DNA of 64,000 nt from Parietaria judaica (GCA_954871525.1 OX940871.1:18909086-18973085); one strand, 5' to 3'; counted from the first letter of the stretch, positions 10,543 through 23,171 are shown. Numbers and translations: made by a program. Notes: generated by a model not told the origin, from the letters alone.

Positions 10543-11468
10543 GGATAAAATGCGGCTAATGTACCCAATGTTTGATCTTTTGCGAATTATGTACCCAATG
10601 TTTATTTTTGGTGGCTAATGTACCCAATGTTTGATCTGTTAGATATTTTCCTGTTTTCCGTTAGTTGACCGGTAGAGTCATCCTCTACATGTACACTTTT
10701 CGTATTTTTGACATAACTCACTCATTGTTTGTCCAAATTTTATGCACGACCTATGGTTAGAAAGATAAGAGATAGATCTACAACTTTGTTGTTTTAATAT
10801 TTGTAAAATAAGTTTTAGAAAAATACGAAATTTCAAATTCAACGTAAATTAGACGTTAGTTTAATACAAAATATTTGTTTCGAGCAAATTTTAATATATT
10901 TTATGACTTTATATGGTGAAACGTAAAACTAAAAACTTGTAGATAAATATTTTATCTTTCTAACGGGTGTTTATTTATATATTTTGGATAAAAAACGAGT
11001 GAGTTATGCCAAAAATATAAAATATGTGATGTGAAATAATCTTTCATATTTATGGCATAACTTACTCATCTTTTGTCCAAAATTTATAAATAAACATCCG
11101 CTGGAAAGATAAAATATTTAACTACAACTTATTAGTTTTACGTTTCATCATAAAAGTCATTAAGTATGGTAAAATTTTCTCGAAACAAATATTTTGCATT
11201 AAACTTACGTCCAATTTTACGTTGTATATGAAATTTAGTATTTTTCTAAAACTTATTTTACAAAACTTAAAACATAAAAGTTGTTTTACCTATCTCTCGT
11301 CTTTCCAACCATAGGTCATGTATAAAATTTGGACAAAAAATGAGTGAGTTATGTCAAAAATACAAAAAGTGTGTATATAGAGGAAGATAACACTCTAACG
11401 GTCAACTAACGGAAAACACGAAAATATCTAACAGATCAAACATTGGGTACATTAGCCGCAATTTACCC
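10543..11468. mobile_element. Foldback MULE-type MITE, 926 bp, perfect 9-bp target duplication
   Basis: The left end GGATAAAATGCGGCTAATGT and the right end, reverse-complemented, GGGTAAATTGCGGCTAATGT match over a long terminal inverted repeat. The match continues, interrupted, toward the centre near 11020-11040, so almost the whole element is a palindrome. Flanks are TTATTTGTA at 10534-10542 and TTATTTGTA at 11469-11477, a perfect 9-bp duplication typical of Mutator-like elements. The motif CTAATGTACCCAATGTTTG is repeated within the left end. No coding capacity is visible. A truncated relative is at 40651-40912. Confidence 0.85.
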
Positions 11469-11477
11469 TTATTTGTA

Positions 11478-12306
11478 TAACAAACTGAAGTTAATATATT
11501 AAAGAATCGAGATTTCCCGGAGCCAGGACCATGTCCGATTTGTAAAACCCGTAATTCTAGAGCAGTACTTACGGCCCTAGCCTCCTAAGTAAGCTCACAT
11601 TAAATAAGAATCTAACTAAATATTACATGATATAATAATTTTTTTTTTGAAGTAACATGTTATAATAATTAATTAGGAAAGAGTGATCTAAACAAAAAAT
11701 CAACACATTCATGTGATACATAACAAATCTAATTTTATTTCCTTAACTAATCGAGATTTTTATTCTGAAGATTCTCCGAATGGTATAATTATAAGATTCC
11801 CCTTCAAATAACATTCAAAACTGATATTGTGTATATATGTATATATAATGTATATACACTTCCACAACGTCCAAAACTGAAAATCCCAGGCTCAATAAAC
11901 GTCTTGGGATGTTTGGCAATCCTATTTGGTGTTTATTTTAACAATTTTGTTTTTATTTTACTAGTACGAATGAAGCCCTTCCCGGATTGCTTTCCACCGG
12001 ATCTCACCTGTTTACGAACCCAAAAATCGAACGAGAAAACAAACGCGTAAATAAACGAGTAACATAAGCTATGTATTAAATGGATGGACGATCATTAGGT
12101 ATTAAACGAAATTTCCACTGTACCTCAAAATGAAGGAAGATCGTCACTGGAAGACACAGAACAAAATTTCGTAAATAACAAACAAGAAAACCCTGCAGAT
12201 AGACACGAAAAATTATGTAAAAAATCGGGATTTCGAAGAAGAGCAGTATAAGAAAAAATTAATTTAAAGGTATCAAATCTTACCCGTACACGCTGATAAA
12301 ATGGCC
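11478..12306. other. Intergenic AT-rich DNA and 3' region of the makorin gene
   Basis: No gene is supported. The part next to 12306 probably holds the 3' UTR of the long makorin transcript. The minus-strand frame 12125-12358 overlaps the true last exon in another frame and is rejected. Confidence 0.45.
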
Positions 12307-15215
12307 TTATATATGCATATCGCTTAGGAAGTCTGATAGCCTGAGACGAGTAAGACATTTAATGGGGGTGAGATTTTAGGGTAAATCAAAGGAAGTAGGG
12401 AACTGAGAAGGGCAAAAGGGTAAAGTACCTAATGTGCTTGGCTATTACTGTTTGACCGTCTTCATTCCCGAGATGACGCAGAACAACCTCCTCCAAACGT
12501 CCATCGCGAAATCCATGCTGCAATCACGTAACATATTTGCTCAATACCAAGTAAAGTTACGGAATTTGTATGCCAAATAAAATAAGGAAAATTTACGCTA
12601 CAGAAAATGAAATCAAGCAACGGCACAAGGAATCACGAAAAACATTATCTCTTCCACAAAACAATACCGAACTAACGCAGTAAAGAACAAAAACCATCGG
12701 AGATAATATTAAGATTCATATTCCATACATCGATAAATATTTCAACTTCAAACACTACACACTACACGCTTCAATCATTCACTGGATTACTTTCCTAACA
12801 TGGAAACAGTTCCACAGCTTAATTTACAAAATAAAATCCTCATCGCTAGATAAGTCGCTCGTATTATCAAATCCCAGCTCTGAAAATAATAAACCCATCT
12901 GGAGAGGGCTCAAATCTTCGAGGTCTAAATCGTCTTCGTCTAAATCTTCAGGGGCATAATTGTACATTTCGTCAAAGTACTCCAACATTTCAATAACACC
13001 GTGAATTTCATCATCAACATTGGATCTGCGCATTACGGGCCGGCGGGGAGGTGGCCTGTGATATTTCCACATATAGGAGCCCGGCTTGACCGTATGCTGG
13101 AACACAATAAATATGCTATCATCCATTAACGATCTAACAAAGCTAATACTAAGGACTCAAACATGCTCCTTTGTGAAATAAGTGGCCTGAAAAAAAGGTT
13201 CGTGATTCTAAAGACTACATTCGCATGAAGCCATGTTAAGTTTCTGATAGGCCTAGAACAAATGAAGGCCTAATCTCTCCTTAGTTCTCTACTCTAACGC
13301 CTAAGCTAAAGACTAGTTAATTAACATAGCATATAATGAGTGATCCAGTACACTAGCTTAAAGCTTTACCCAAGCAAAATACTAAACTGCCATTAGTAGG
13401 CCTGAAGCTAAAGTTCTAACCACAAAAATCATATTTCTCTAGCAATATACTTTTAAAGGTGTAACAGATTCTGCAGAAGAAGAAAAAAATCCCCTGGCAT
13501 ATTTCTCTGTACTACAAAGACGTTAGAACGTTAAAAGACCTACAGCCAAAGCCCAAAGTCCTCTCAATTCATGCCAAGTACCGTCAGCAAAGAGAGACTG
13601 CAAAAAAACCTTACCTGCAATTTAACCTAAAGCTTAAAGCTTTAGTAAGGAACAACACATATGTATTACAGCTAAAACTAGTTTCTTATACTATTAAAGT
13701 CCATTTGATTAAACTACACTAAAGCCCAAACTTAGACCGAATATAAGAATGAAGATATTAAGTTTCAAGAAACAGATTTAACCAGATATTAAGTTTCAGA
13801 TAAATATTTCACCTTCACAAAGATGGTTGCACTAATCATCAAAGAAAAACAAGTACACAAAGAAAAAGTGAGAACTACCAAGGACTATTTGCAGTGTAGT
13901 ACCTTGTAAAAACAACTTGTCCCGAACGGGCAACTCCCGTTACCAAAGTCGAAGTGCCTGCAATCAATTGACCTGCGAGGCAATGATTATCACTTCATGA
14001 TTTCTCCCCACAAATGAATGAGATACCGAAAAAGAACTGTAAAGCTAGTAACAATAGGTGATACGTATGGATAATTACTTGAGCTTCGACTTGTAGCTGT
14101 CAACAATTTCTTCTTTTTCCTCTTTCGTGGTGTACCAGATGACACTGGGAACAACATAATACGACAGTTTGCGACATATGGGGCACGACCTCAAGGCACT
14201 ATTGACATCCATGCCCGAAACTGGCGAAGTGCTTCGCCAATTCCTAATGCACGATATACAAAACGGATGATCACATTCCGACAACAATCCAAACTTCCTC
14301 TCCGCGGCTGTGGGCTTCGAGAGAACACGGTCCAAACAGACACAACATTCTATTTCTTGACTGTGCTTCAGTGACTCAAGGTGTTTGTGCTTCTTCTCGC
14401 ACGTCCTTAGGTGGTCTTCTCTCTCCACGGACCGGAAAGGATGCAAGCAGTGTTTTCCACACGTCGGACATAAGTCTCCGTGAATATGAGGGCATTTGTC
14501 TCCACGTGGACAGTCTCCGGCAGCAGCAAAAGAACAGATAGGATGATCTCCGGGTCCAACATCTCGAAGGTCATCAACGTCGCCATTGTCTGAAAAATCA
14601 GAATGCCCTAAACCCGACTTCCACACAGGTTCTTTGGGAACAACGAACGGCACACTCGAGACAGATCCCGGTGCTGCATAAATCCCATCTAAGGCGGAGC
14701 TCGAAGAATGATCACACTGTGTAGACGAAGCAGTAGACTGCGGTCTAGAAGCCTTGACGTGTTGATATCTGCATCGGCTTCCGTAAGCGCAAAGCCCTTT
14801 CTTATAGAAGGTGCAAATCTGCAATGACAAAACAGAACAGTTAAACAAATAACCGTAACCGCGCCAAACTCAACAACAAACCAATTACATCATTGGGAGT
14901 GGCCTTCCAATCATGCGCATACTCGCAATGCTCGCCCTTCAAACAGGCGCCATTGGCAAAGAACTTGCAAAGGACCCTGAAATTCATATTCAGAAGATGA
15001 TACCAATTAAGATTCCATCTCTATCCAAGACCATCAGATTCACGAAGGAGTTACAAACTTTCATTTCTCCATCAAAATCAAAACCAGGAGCTGAAAACTC
15101 GGACACATGCATCGAAATCTCCCTATTTCCGAAGCAAAATCAGTCGGAAATCACGGATTAAACAGGAAAAAGTTGAGCAGAGAAAGAAATCAAAACAAAC
15201 ATACCGTTTAGACAT
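12307..15215 (-). CDS. Makorin-type CCCH/RING E3 ubiquitin ligase
   Basis: Exons read leftward: 15205-15215, 14889-14976, 14079-14818, 13903-13972, 12429-12517 and 12307-12340, all with GT-AG introns, joined frame 343 residues. Order of domains: CCCH finger ([17 protein letters not shown]), second CCCH ([16 protein letters not shown]), linker, third CCCH ([15 protein letters not shown]), makorin Cys-His motif ([14 protein letters not shown]), C3HC4 RING (CCVCLDRVL to [14 protein letters not shown]), and a last CCCH ([17 protein letters not shown]). This order defines makorins, RNA-binding ubiquitin ligases. The C-terminus encoded by the last two exons ([12 protein letters not shown], then IRLSDFL) resembles the animal makorin tail after the fourth CCCH finger. 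A competing last exon lies at 12824-13096. The start exon has only 11 coding bases. Confidence 0.9.
12824..13096 (-). CDS. Alternative terminal exon of the makorin gene (acidic C-terminus)
   Basis: The segment begins right after a splice acceptor (TTCCAG) in the same phase as exon 12429-12517; both would follow Tyr-Lys at the end of exon 13903-13972 and both start with a His codon. It encodes 90 residues ([20 protein letters not shown], then a Glu/Asp-rich stretch with [18 protein letters not shown]) and stops at 12824. Used instead of the two distal exons, it would give a 393-residue protein with an acidic tail. It lies inside the intron between 13903 and 12517, so the two ends are mutually exclusive. 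The open, biased reading frame argues that it is real coding sequence. Confidence 0.75.
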   Translation of the reverse strand, partial: HTVKPGSYMWKYHRPPPRRPVMRRSNVDDEIHGVIEMLEYFDEMYNYAPEDLDEDDLDLEDLSPLQMGLLFSELGFDNTSDLSSDEDFIL

Positions 15216-15255
15216 GGCGATCGAAGCAGAGAGCAGAAAGCGAGGAATCAATTTG

Positions 15256-15285
15256 GAAGAAGAAGAAGAAGAAGAAGAAGAAGAA
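15256..15285. repeat. (GAA)n microsatellite in the makorin 5' UTR
   Basis: About ten GAA units lie 40-70 bases upstream of the makorin ATG; on the transcript they read as CTT repeats. Confidence 0.7.
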
Positions 15286-15301
15286 TCATTTGTTGTTGTT
15301 G

Positions 15302-16290
15302 GAGAAGAAGAGAGAAATCGTTAGGGTTTAAAAGGGACAAGAAATTGTTAATTACACTTTTACCCCCACTCAATTTAAAACTAATTATTTATATATTTTC
15401 TCAATTCTTGCATACATTTCCTCGTTTTGTAAGAAACTGAGTAAATATCGTTAATAGCCCCTGAACTTATTCCGTTGTGTCAGTTTTGTCCTCTAAATTT
15501 TATTTTCTATCAACTTAACACTATAATCTATATCATTTTGTCCAAAAATAAAAATAAAAATGTGTATACTCAACTTTTCAAACTTATTAGCTTTACCTTT
15601 TGAATTTTTCATCATATAAATTTCTGTCTTTTTTTATTATTATTTGTATTAGACTATGGCCCATCCATTTATTAGGAAACAAACTGATTCAAAATTGATA
15701 AATTTGCCGAGAGAAAGTGAAATAAAAAATACTTCAAGACCAATTTGATATAAAATGAATACTTAACATTTTTACTCTAAGAAATATGTAGTCAATTGGA
15801 CAAGTTTTATAATAAAAAAAAATTCTTAAATAACCATTTTGTCAATATTTATTTTTGTAAAACTCTACTAATAATATTGTCTTTTTGTTAGCACATATAT
15901 TTTATAACCTCGTAAAATTAAAACTCGATATATTACGCATATAATTTTTAAAAAATTAAAATTCAAAAATTAATAATTTTGATAGAATAATATTTTTGTG
16001 TAGTCCTAACTCTAACTAACATTACTAAATCTTATTCGACAAACAAAAAACTTTGATAATATAATAAAATTATCATGGCCTAATAATATTAATCTATAAA
16101 AGATATTATTTACGGTTTTGATTGTATTACATTTCAGTAAATACCAAACTTGTTAAACTAAAGTACAATATATAACGGAAACTATATGTATGTGGTCTAT
16201 GTTTTTTCTCTACATATAGTATATTATATATATATATATATTATGAGCCTCAAGATTGGATAAGGAAAATCTGCCATCCCGCAACCAAAC
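15302..16290. other. AT-rich intergenic DNA between divergent genes
   Basis: The makorin gene reads left and the PsbP-domain gene reads right, so both promoters lie here. A TATATA-rich stretch at about 16218-16242 lies 50-70 bases upstream of the PsbP-domain ATG and may hold its TATA box. No coding sequence is seen. Confidence 0.5.
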
Positions 16291-17399
16291 ATGGCCACCA
16301 TGCTCTCTCCCTCCACAGCAGTCGCCGGTGCTACCCCGAGGCCGCCGTCACAAATCCCGACACCTAAGACGAATAATGTGCCGATCCTTCCGACGAAACA
16401 GCCTCTGGCGATAGCGTTGGCGGCGACCGCAGCAGCTGCGACAATTCTCTCCGCCGTGTCACCGTCGGTGGCGGACGTGAGCTACGAACTGTACTACGGC
16501 ACAGCCGCCAGCGCGGCTAATTATGGGGGGTACGGCGGGAATTCGAGCAAGAAGGCGTCGGCGGAGTACGTGTACGACGTGCCACAAGGGTGGAAAGAGC
16601 GCTTGGTGTCCAAGGTCGAAAAGGGTAAGAGATTCAAGATGTTTTTGGAGATTTCAAATTTGGATCATATTCAGAGTGAAGTCGGGTTCAAAACCCGGTT
16701 TTTACGTGAGTGTCGGGAATCAATATCGGATTTTCGAGTTTGTGAAAACAAAACCCGCAAGTGAGTTTCTTAGGGTGAAAGCCCTGAATTTTAAGAATTC
16801 TGATTTGAAAAGAAAAAATCGGATATCATTAATACATTTTTATCAAGTAAAAAATGTAAGGATTTTAGGGTACAAGTTGGTTTCAGAACCGAAACCGCTT
16901 CCAATCCGGTCTTAGTTTTCCCCGGATTTAGGTTCCGAGTATCTGCAATTAGCCCAAAATCCGGGTTTTATGAAAACTAGGAAATGCTGTCCCGTTTAGT
17001 AAAGAGGATTTTCGTGGTTTTTATATAGGGACGAACGGGACGGACAGCGAGTTCTACAACCCAAAGAAAAAGAGCGAGAAAGAGTACTTGACGTACCTAG
17101 CGGGGTACCGGAAACTTGCCCCGCGCGAGGTGATTCTCAACAATTTGGCGCTGTCGGACGTCAACTTGCAGGATCTCATCGCGGCCGCGGACAAAGTCAC
17201 CTCTGACGAGACTAAGGACGAGACAGGGCAGGTGTACTACGTGTACGAGATTGACGGGGCCACCGGGCACAGCTTGATCTCCGTGACATGCGCGAACAAC
17301 AAGCTGTACGCGCACTTCGTGAACGCCCCGACGCCGGAATGGAACCGGGACCGGGACATGTTGCTGCACGTGCACAACTCCTTCAAGACCATGACATGA
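16291..17399 (+). CDS. Thylakoid lumen PsbP-domain protein (19-kDa lumenal type)
   Basis: Exons 16291-16624 and 17029-17399, GT-AG intron, 234 residues. The N-terminus is Ser/Thr/Pro-rich and then basic, as in a chloroplast transit peptide. It is followed by a hydrophobic Ala-rich stretch (LAIALAATAAAATILSAVSP) ending SVADVS, which looks like a thylakoid-transfer signal with an Ala-x-Ala-like cleavage site. The mature part carries a PsbP-like fold: YDVPQGWKERLVSKVEKG, then FYNPKKKSEKEYLTYLAG, LAPREVILNNLALSDV, and the closing block YEIDGATGHSLISVTC, NKLYAHFVNAP, LLHVHNSFKTM. It resembles the plant 19-kDa lumenal protein more than PsbP itself. A role around photosystem function is inferred from family only. 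Confidence 0.85.
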
Positions 17400-17770
17400 T
17401 CCGATGTTCGATTCATATGTATATGTGCTTGTCACTTACATCTCCTGTGTGTGAGTGAGTGTATTTCTATTTTCTACTCATAGAAGCTGTTTTGGAGCTA
17501 CTTATGAATAAAGTTTTTGTCTTGTAAATTGCTTGATGCTTGCCACTGTGCATTCAGATTTTAACATTCAAATTTTGGTAATCTATATATGTATTCGGTT
17601 TTGTACACTGAGACATTCTAGCTATTTGGGCTTTACAGAATCAGCTGGGTCGGCCCATTTGCCTACGACATTATAAATTGTGTCGTTTCTTTCTTCTTTG
17701 CTTTTTTTTTTTCCTACTACAAGATCGTATTCGAGTATACCATGGTTACCTTCTTTTATATATATATATA
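17400..17770. other. 3' UTR of the PsbP-domain gene and flank of the Copia element
   Basis: AATAAA at about 17507-17512 could be the polyadenylation signal of the PsbP-domain gene. A (TA)n run at about 17758-17776 abuts and may have blurred the 5' end of the next LTR. Confidence 0.5.
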
Positions 17771-17902
17771 TATATAATAATGTATAGTTGTTCTAGTTTA
17801 ATCTTTGTGGTACTTTTATCACAATTTACTTTCTTGTAATTAGAGTGTTTATACCCAATTCATTCAATGAAAAAGACAACTTTCCCAAATCTGATTTTCA
17901 CA
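17771..17902 (+). repeat. 5' LTR (132 bp)
   Basis: It matches the 3' LTR from AATAATGTATAGTTG to the terminal TTTTCACA. The first five bases fall in a TA repeat and do not match the TGTAG start of the other LTR. Confidence 0.8.
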
Positions 17903-17914
17903 TGGTATCAGAGC
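17903..17914 (+). other. Primer-binding site (initiator tRNA-Met type)
   Basis: TGGTATCAGAGC directly follows the LTR terminus CA, the standard Copia primer-binding site complementary to the 3' end of initiator methionine tRNA. Confidence 0.9.
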
Positions 17915-18865
17915 AAGGTTGAGGGAAAGTTCAACCCTAGCCGCCTTCACCGCCTATTCCCGTCGGACGTTCATCTCCGGCCATCTCTCCGGTGACCCGT
18001 GCTTCCCGGTGTTACTCCGGTATTCTCAAGCTTACCCGGTGTTCTTCCGGTATTCATAAGCTTTCCCGGTGTTCCTGGCCTTTCTCCGGCATTCCTCCGG
18101 AATTTCGCGAGCTTTTCCCGCTCTGCGACTCATCTTTCCGCTGCAATATCTCTCCGGCGACCGGTCTTCCTCCGCTCGCATCTCCGGTTCGCATCTCAAG
18201 CGAACCTCCAAGCTTGAGCTCCATCACCGAATCTCAGATCTGCGAAACCCGAGCTCCAGCCATCTCATTCCTCGCGAAACTCGTCATCTTCGGCGAGTGG
18301 GTTTCAACAGCTCCTCTCAGTCGCTATTACAGAGCTTGCTTCTTCCGGTGAGCCTTAATCCGACGAAGCTTCTCTCCGACGACGCTCTCAGCGACGTTCG
18401 TCTCCTCCAGATTCGTGAGCTTCTCCTCGAGTCTCCTTCAACTCCGGTGAAGGAGATCTCGAATTTCGGGGCTCAGTCCTTCGCAAGTCTTCTCCAACTC
18501 CGGCGTTCTTCCGTTGCTTCTTCCGGCGACATTCTCAAGTGAAGTGGGTTTCTGACTTCAAGTCCCATTTCAGCCCTCTCCACAAAACGACATCAATTGC
18601 TTTTGTCTCATCAGTGGCGGGTCCCACGCGTAAAGAGGGAATCAGGTCATTTTTTGGGCTCATTTCTGTGTGTTCCAACACCAAATTTACTGTTCTAACA
18701 CCAGATTTTGTGTTCCATTTCTGTGTGTTCCAACACCAGATTTAGTGTTCCAACACACAGAAGTTTCACAATTTCTCTTGGGTGTCCCTGCGTCAAAAGG
18801 GTGTGCCCACAACCAGAAATTTATTTTTTCTGTGTTGATTCCTCCCGATAAGTGTGCGATAAAAT

Positions 18866-19640
18866 ATGTCGTCTTCAATTGAAAGAGTTGCTTCCGTGCA
18901 CGATCAAAACTCAATGACCAATCATAAATTCAATGACAAGAATTATCTCCAATGGTCCAAATCCATGTTTATGTTTGTGTGCGGAAGAGAGAAAGGCGGA
19001 CATCTCACCGGTGAGCCACCCATGCCAGATTCCAAGGATCCAAAATACGTTTCATGGAAGAACTCCGACTACCTTGTCATGTCATGGCTCACTAACTCAA
19101 TGAAAGATAAGTTCAGTTCGAAGTTTCTTCTTTATGATACTGCTAAAGAAATTTGGGACACGGCGCGCAAGCTTTATTCAAATAACAAGGATACTTCGGT
19201 GGTCATCGATCTCGAGTCTCGCCTATATAATCTTTGTCAAGGAGACATGGACATCAATGATTACTTCGATGCTCTGTCCAACTATTGGCTTCAATTGGAT
19301 ACTTATCAGGTCAAGCCTTGGGAGACCCCTAGAGATGCGGCTATCTTCCGGGAATTCATTCAAGAGGGAAGAACTGTCCGTTTTCTCTTATGTCTCAATA
19401 ACGAATTATGGCTACTGTTCCACTTCCTGATCCTCAAGAGGCTTTCTCTCTCGTCTGATTAAAAGAGATTCGCCAAATCATCATGCATGTGATCACGACC
19501 GAGGGATCCGTTATGTTCACACCGCATCACCAGAAGCCTCATATGCCGTCTCAGGCTTCGCCTTCTGGTCCTCATCGAGGACGTCCTCGGTGTGAACATT
19601 GCAACAAACCAGGTCACCTCAAATCACAGTGTTGGAAGTT
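18866..19640 (+). pseudogene. Copia gag with CCHC finger (frameshifted)
   Basis: The frame from 18866 shows a Copia gag: SIERVASVHDQ start, LQWSKSMFMFVCGREK, VMSWLTNSMKD, AKEIWDTARKLYS, LYNLCQGDMDINDYFDAL and a CPWET-like KPWETPRD block. It is shifted near 19400 and the frame ends at 19462. The CCHC zinc knuckle CEHCNKPGHLKSQC follows in the next frame (about 19591-19635). Gag would form the particle that packages element RNA. Confidence 0.8.
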
Positions 19641-22600
19641 ACATGGGAAACCAACTGGTTCGGGACAAACTCCGTCAAAGTTCGGCAAGAAGGCTCGTAG
19701 CAATGCCACTGACTCTGACTTTCCGGTGGCCTCAAGCGCTTTGCCAGACCCCAATCTCCAAGCGGACATGCACCGTATGGTAGAAGAAATGGCGTCTCTC
19801 CAAATGAGAATCAAGCAACACACCACCGGATCCAGGTCCTCGACCAACTCTACGAGTAGACTCCATGCCCACACAGGTTTGACTTCTGTCTGCCTCACCC
19901 TAACTCGCCCGAGAAACACTTGGATCGTTGATTCAGGTGCATCTGACCACATGACAGGAAAAAAGAGTTATTTCATCACTCTTGGGCCTTGCCCACCGGG
20001 CTCCACTGTTCGGACTGCTGATGGAACATTCATTTACGGTTGTTGGCATAGGGTTAATCTGCCTGTCTGGGGATATCATACTTCACTCCGTGTTGTTTGT
20101 TTTACAAATTTCTTGCAACGTGATTTCAGTCAGTAAGATCACTCGTGATTCCCATTGCATTTCACGATTCTTTGCCGATTTTTGTGATTTTCAGGTGGTA
20201 GGTTCCGAGAAGGTGATTGGCAAGGGAACGATGCGTGAATGCCTCTACGTGTTTGACGACTCAAATTTTCAATGCCATCAATCTCAAACGTCTGACCAAA
20301 GCCTTGTGTCATCCAACACTATAACTCTTTCGAACAATGTTCCTGTAGAAGATCAAGTTATGTTGTGGCACTATCGTCTTAGTCAACCTAGTTTTTCTTA
20401 TCTTGAAAAATTGTATCCAAACTGGTTTATTAAGAAAAAAATATCCATCGTATCAGTGTCACATTTGTTAATTCGCCAAGCATACTGGTAGCCCCTTTCA
20501 TGCCATTGACTATAAATCATCTAAACCTTTCTCTGTGATTCATAGCGACATATGGGGACCCTCAAGGGTAACTTATACAACAGGCGCTAGATGGTTTATT
20601 ACGTTCATCGATGATCACACTCGAATGATGTGGTCATTTCTCATGAAGGAAAAATCTGATGCTGCCTCGATCTTCAAACGTTTCTACTCCATGATTGAGT
20701 CTCAGTTTAATACCGGTGTGCAAGTTTTTCATACGGACAACACCTGGGACTACTTCAACCAAACCCTTTCGCCATTCTTGTCTAAGAAAGGAATTGTCCA
20801 CATAAGCTCATGTGTGGATACTCAACAGCAAAATGGTATCGCTGAACGGAAAAATAGACACATTCTCGAAGTCGCTCGATCCCTCATGTTTGGCAGATCT
20901 ATCCCAAAACATTTTTGGGGTGATGCGATCCTCACGGCAACATACCTCATCAACTGTATGCCGAGTAGTGTCCTAAAATTCCGTCCTCCTCGTCAAATTC
21001 TTAGTGACATTCATCCACATTTCCTATCCTTCTCGTCCGACCTACCAAAAAAGGTCTTCGGGTGTCCCGCCTTTGTCCATGTCCACAAAAAAAAAATCGA
21101 TCAAAGCTCGATCCATGAGCCGTCAAGTGCATCTTTTTGGGTTATTCGTTGCATCAAAAAGGGTATTGATGTTATTGTCCATCTACCCGCACGACCTATC
21201 ACACCATGGATGTTACTTTCTTTGAAGGTGATTCTTTCTTCCCCAAATCTGACATTCAGGGGGAGAATTCGTGCTCAAATTTGGGAAATAAATCAAGGTT
21301 CCCAATCCATCCAACCGTCCTCACCTCAATCTTCGATCGATATTTTCGTTCACCCCAACACAAATCTTTCTCCAATCGGCGATATTGTCCTAGAGTCACC
21401 TCCTACATCACCCCGTTCTGTTGAACAAGTAGAGGAATCCACGCATCTTCAACTTGACCAAGAATCAGATCCGGCACCTGCTACCTCATCTGAATCCTCA
21501 GGTATGGAACGGTCCGAACCCGTGATTGATGACTCTGAACTCCCTATTGCTCTTCGTAAAGGTATCCAAAGGAAAGGAGTTTATGGTCACACGGAATATC
21601 CCATTTAACGCTATGTTTCGTACAACCAATTACATCCATTATACATAGCGTTTGTTTCTAATCTTTACAAGAGTCAGGTTCCAAGCTCCATTGATGAAGC
21701 TCTTCGAATTCTTGCGTGGAAACATGCAGTAGAAGATGAAATTCGGGCTCTGGAAAGTTAAGGAACATGGAACCTTACCGAGTTGCCACGTGGAAAACGC
21801 CCCGTTGGGTGCAAATGGGTGTTCATAATCAAGTATAGATCAAATGGGAGTGTTGAAAGATTCAAGGAAAGACTCGTTGCAAAGGGGTTCACTCAAACTC
21901 AAGGCATCGACTTTCAAGAAACATTTGCTCCTGTGGCCAAGCTGAATACGGTGAAAGTCCTTATTTCAATCGCCGTAAACCTTGACTGACCACTCTATCA
22001 ACTTGATGTCAAGAATGCTTTCCTAAACGGTGATCTTGAAGAGGAAGTGTATATGAGCATCCCTCCTGGAATGGAACAAAACTCCAAGAAGCACTTAGTG
22101 TGCAAACTGAAGAAGGCATTGTACGGCCTGAAACAGTCTCCTCGTGCCTGGTTCGAGAAATTCACCGGGGCAGTCACCTCCAACGGATACCTCCAGTGTC
22201 AAGCCGATCATACTCTCTTCGTCAAACGGAACAACAATGGGAAGAAGGCTATCCTCATTGTGTATGTTGACGACATCATCCTGACCGGTGATGACTTGGA
22301 GGAAATCATCAAACTAAAGCAAGTACTCGCTACCCAATTCAAGATTAAAGATCTCGGCATTATGAGATACTTCTTGGGCATGGAAGTAGAAAGATCAGAC
22401 CAAGGAATTGCTATCTCCCAGAGGAAGTATGTACTTGACTTACTTCAAGAAACCGTTCTTCTTGGATGCAAGCCGGTCGACACTCCGATGGACCCAAACA
22501 AGAAATTCTCCCATTCCGTCAAAAGCGCTCCAGTCGACAAAGGGAGATATCAAAGACTTGTCGGTAAACTCATCTATCTCTCCCATACACGTCCGGACAT

Positions 22601-23171
22601 CGCCTACTCTGTCAGTGTTGAGAGTCAACACATGAAAAACCCAAACGAGGACCATATGGAAGCCATGAACCGAATTTTGAGGTATCTAAAGTCTACCCCC
22701 GGTCATGGCTTATTGTTCAAGAAATCAGAAAACCGTGAGGTCAAGATCTTCACCGATGCTAGTTGGGCTGGAGAAGCCACTGATCAATGATCAACCTCAG
22801 GTTACTGTTCATATATTTGGGGAAACCTCGTTACGTGGAGAAGCAAGAAGCAATCGGTTGTTTCCCATAGTAGCGCAGAGTCCGAGTACCGTGCCCTTGC
22901 ATTAGGAATGTGCGAGGGAATGTGGATCCAGAGGCTCTTGAAAGAGCTAAGGATGGATCAACCAAAGGCTATCAAGATGTTCAGTGATAGTCATGCCGCA
23001 ATCATAATCGCCAAGAATCCAGTTCACCACGACCGAACAAAGCACATTGAAATAAATAGACACTTTTATTTCGGAGAAGGTCAACGGAGGCATCGTCGAC
23101 TTGGCTTACATTCAGTCCAAACTTCAGATTGCGGATATTATCACCAAGGCTCTACCTCGGTGCTCTTTTGA
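19641..23171 (+). pseudogene. Copia pol remnants: protease, integrase, reverse transcriptase, RNase H
   Basis: Protease: TWIVDSGASDHMTG near 19918-19960. Integrase: HSDIWGP, FHTDNTWDYF and NGIAERKNRHI between 20535 and 20870, so the acidic catalytic residues are recognisable. Reverse transcriptase: GCKWVFIIKYRSNGSVERFK, YGLKQSPRAW and YVDDIILTGDD between 21783 and 22300. RNase H: TDASWAGEA and SHSSAESEYRAL-like remnants, then FSDSHAAI and HDRTKHIEI. In-frame stops or shifts lie near 20136, 20491, 21606, 21760, 21987 and 22788. No function is expected. Confidence 0.85.

Noticed and set aside
12125..12358. Minus-strand 77-residue frame as a small gene
   Set aside because: The real exon in this interval (12307-12340) uses a different frame and completes the makorin C-terminus; the longer frame has no recognisable motif.
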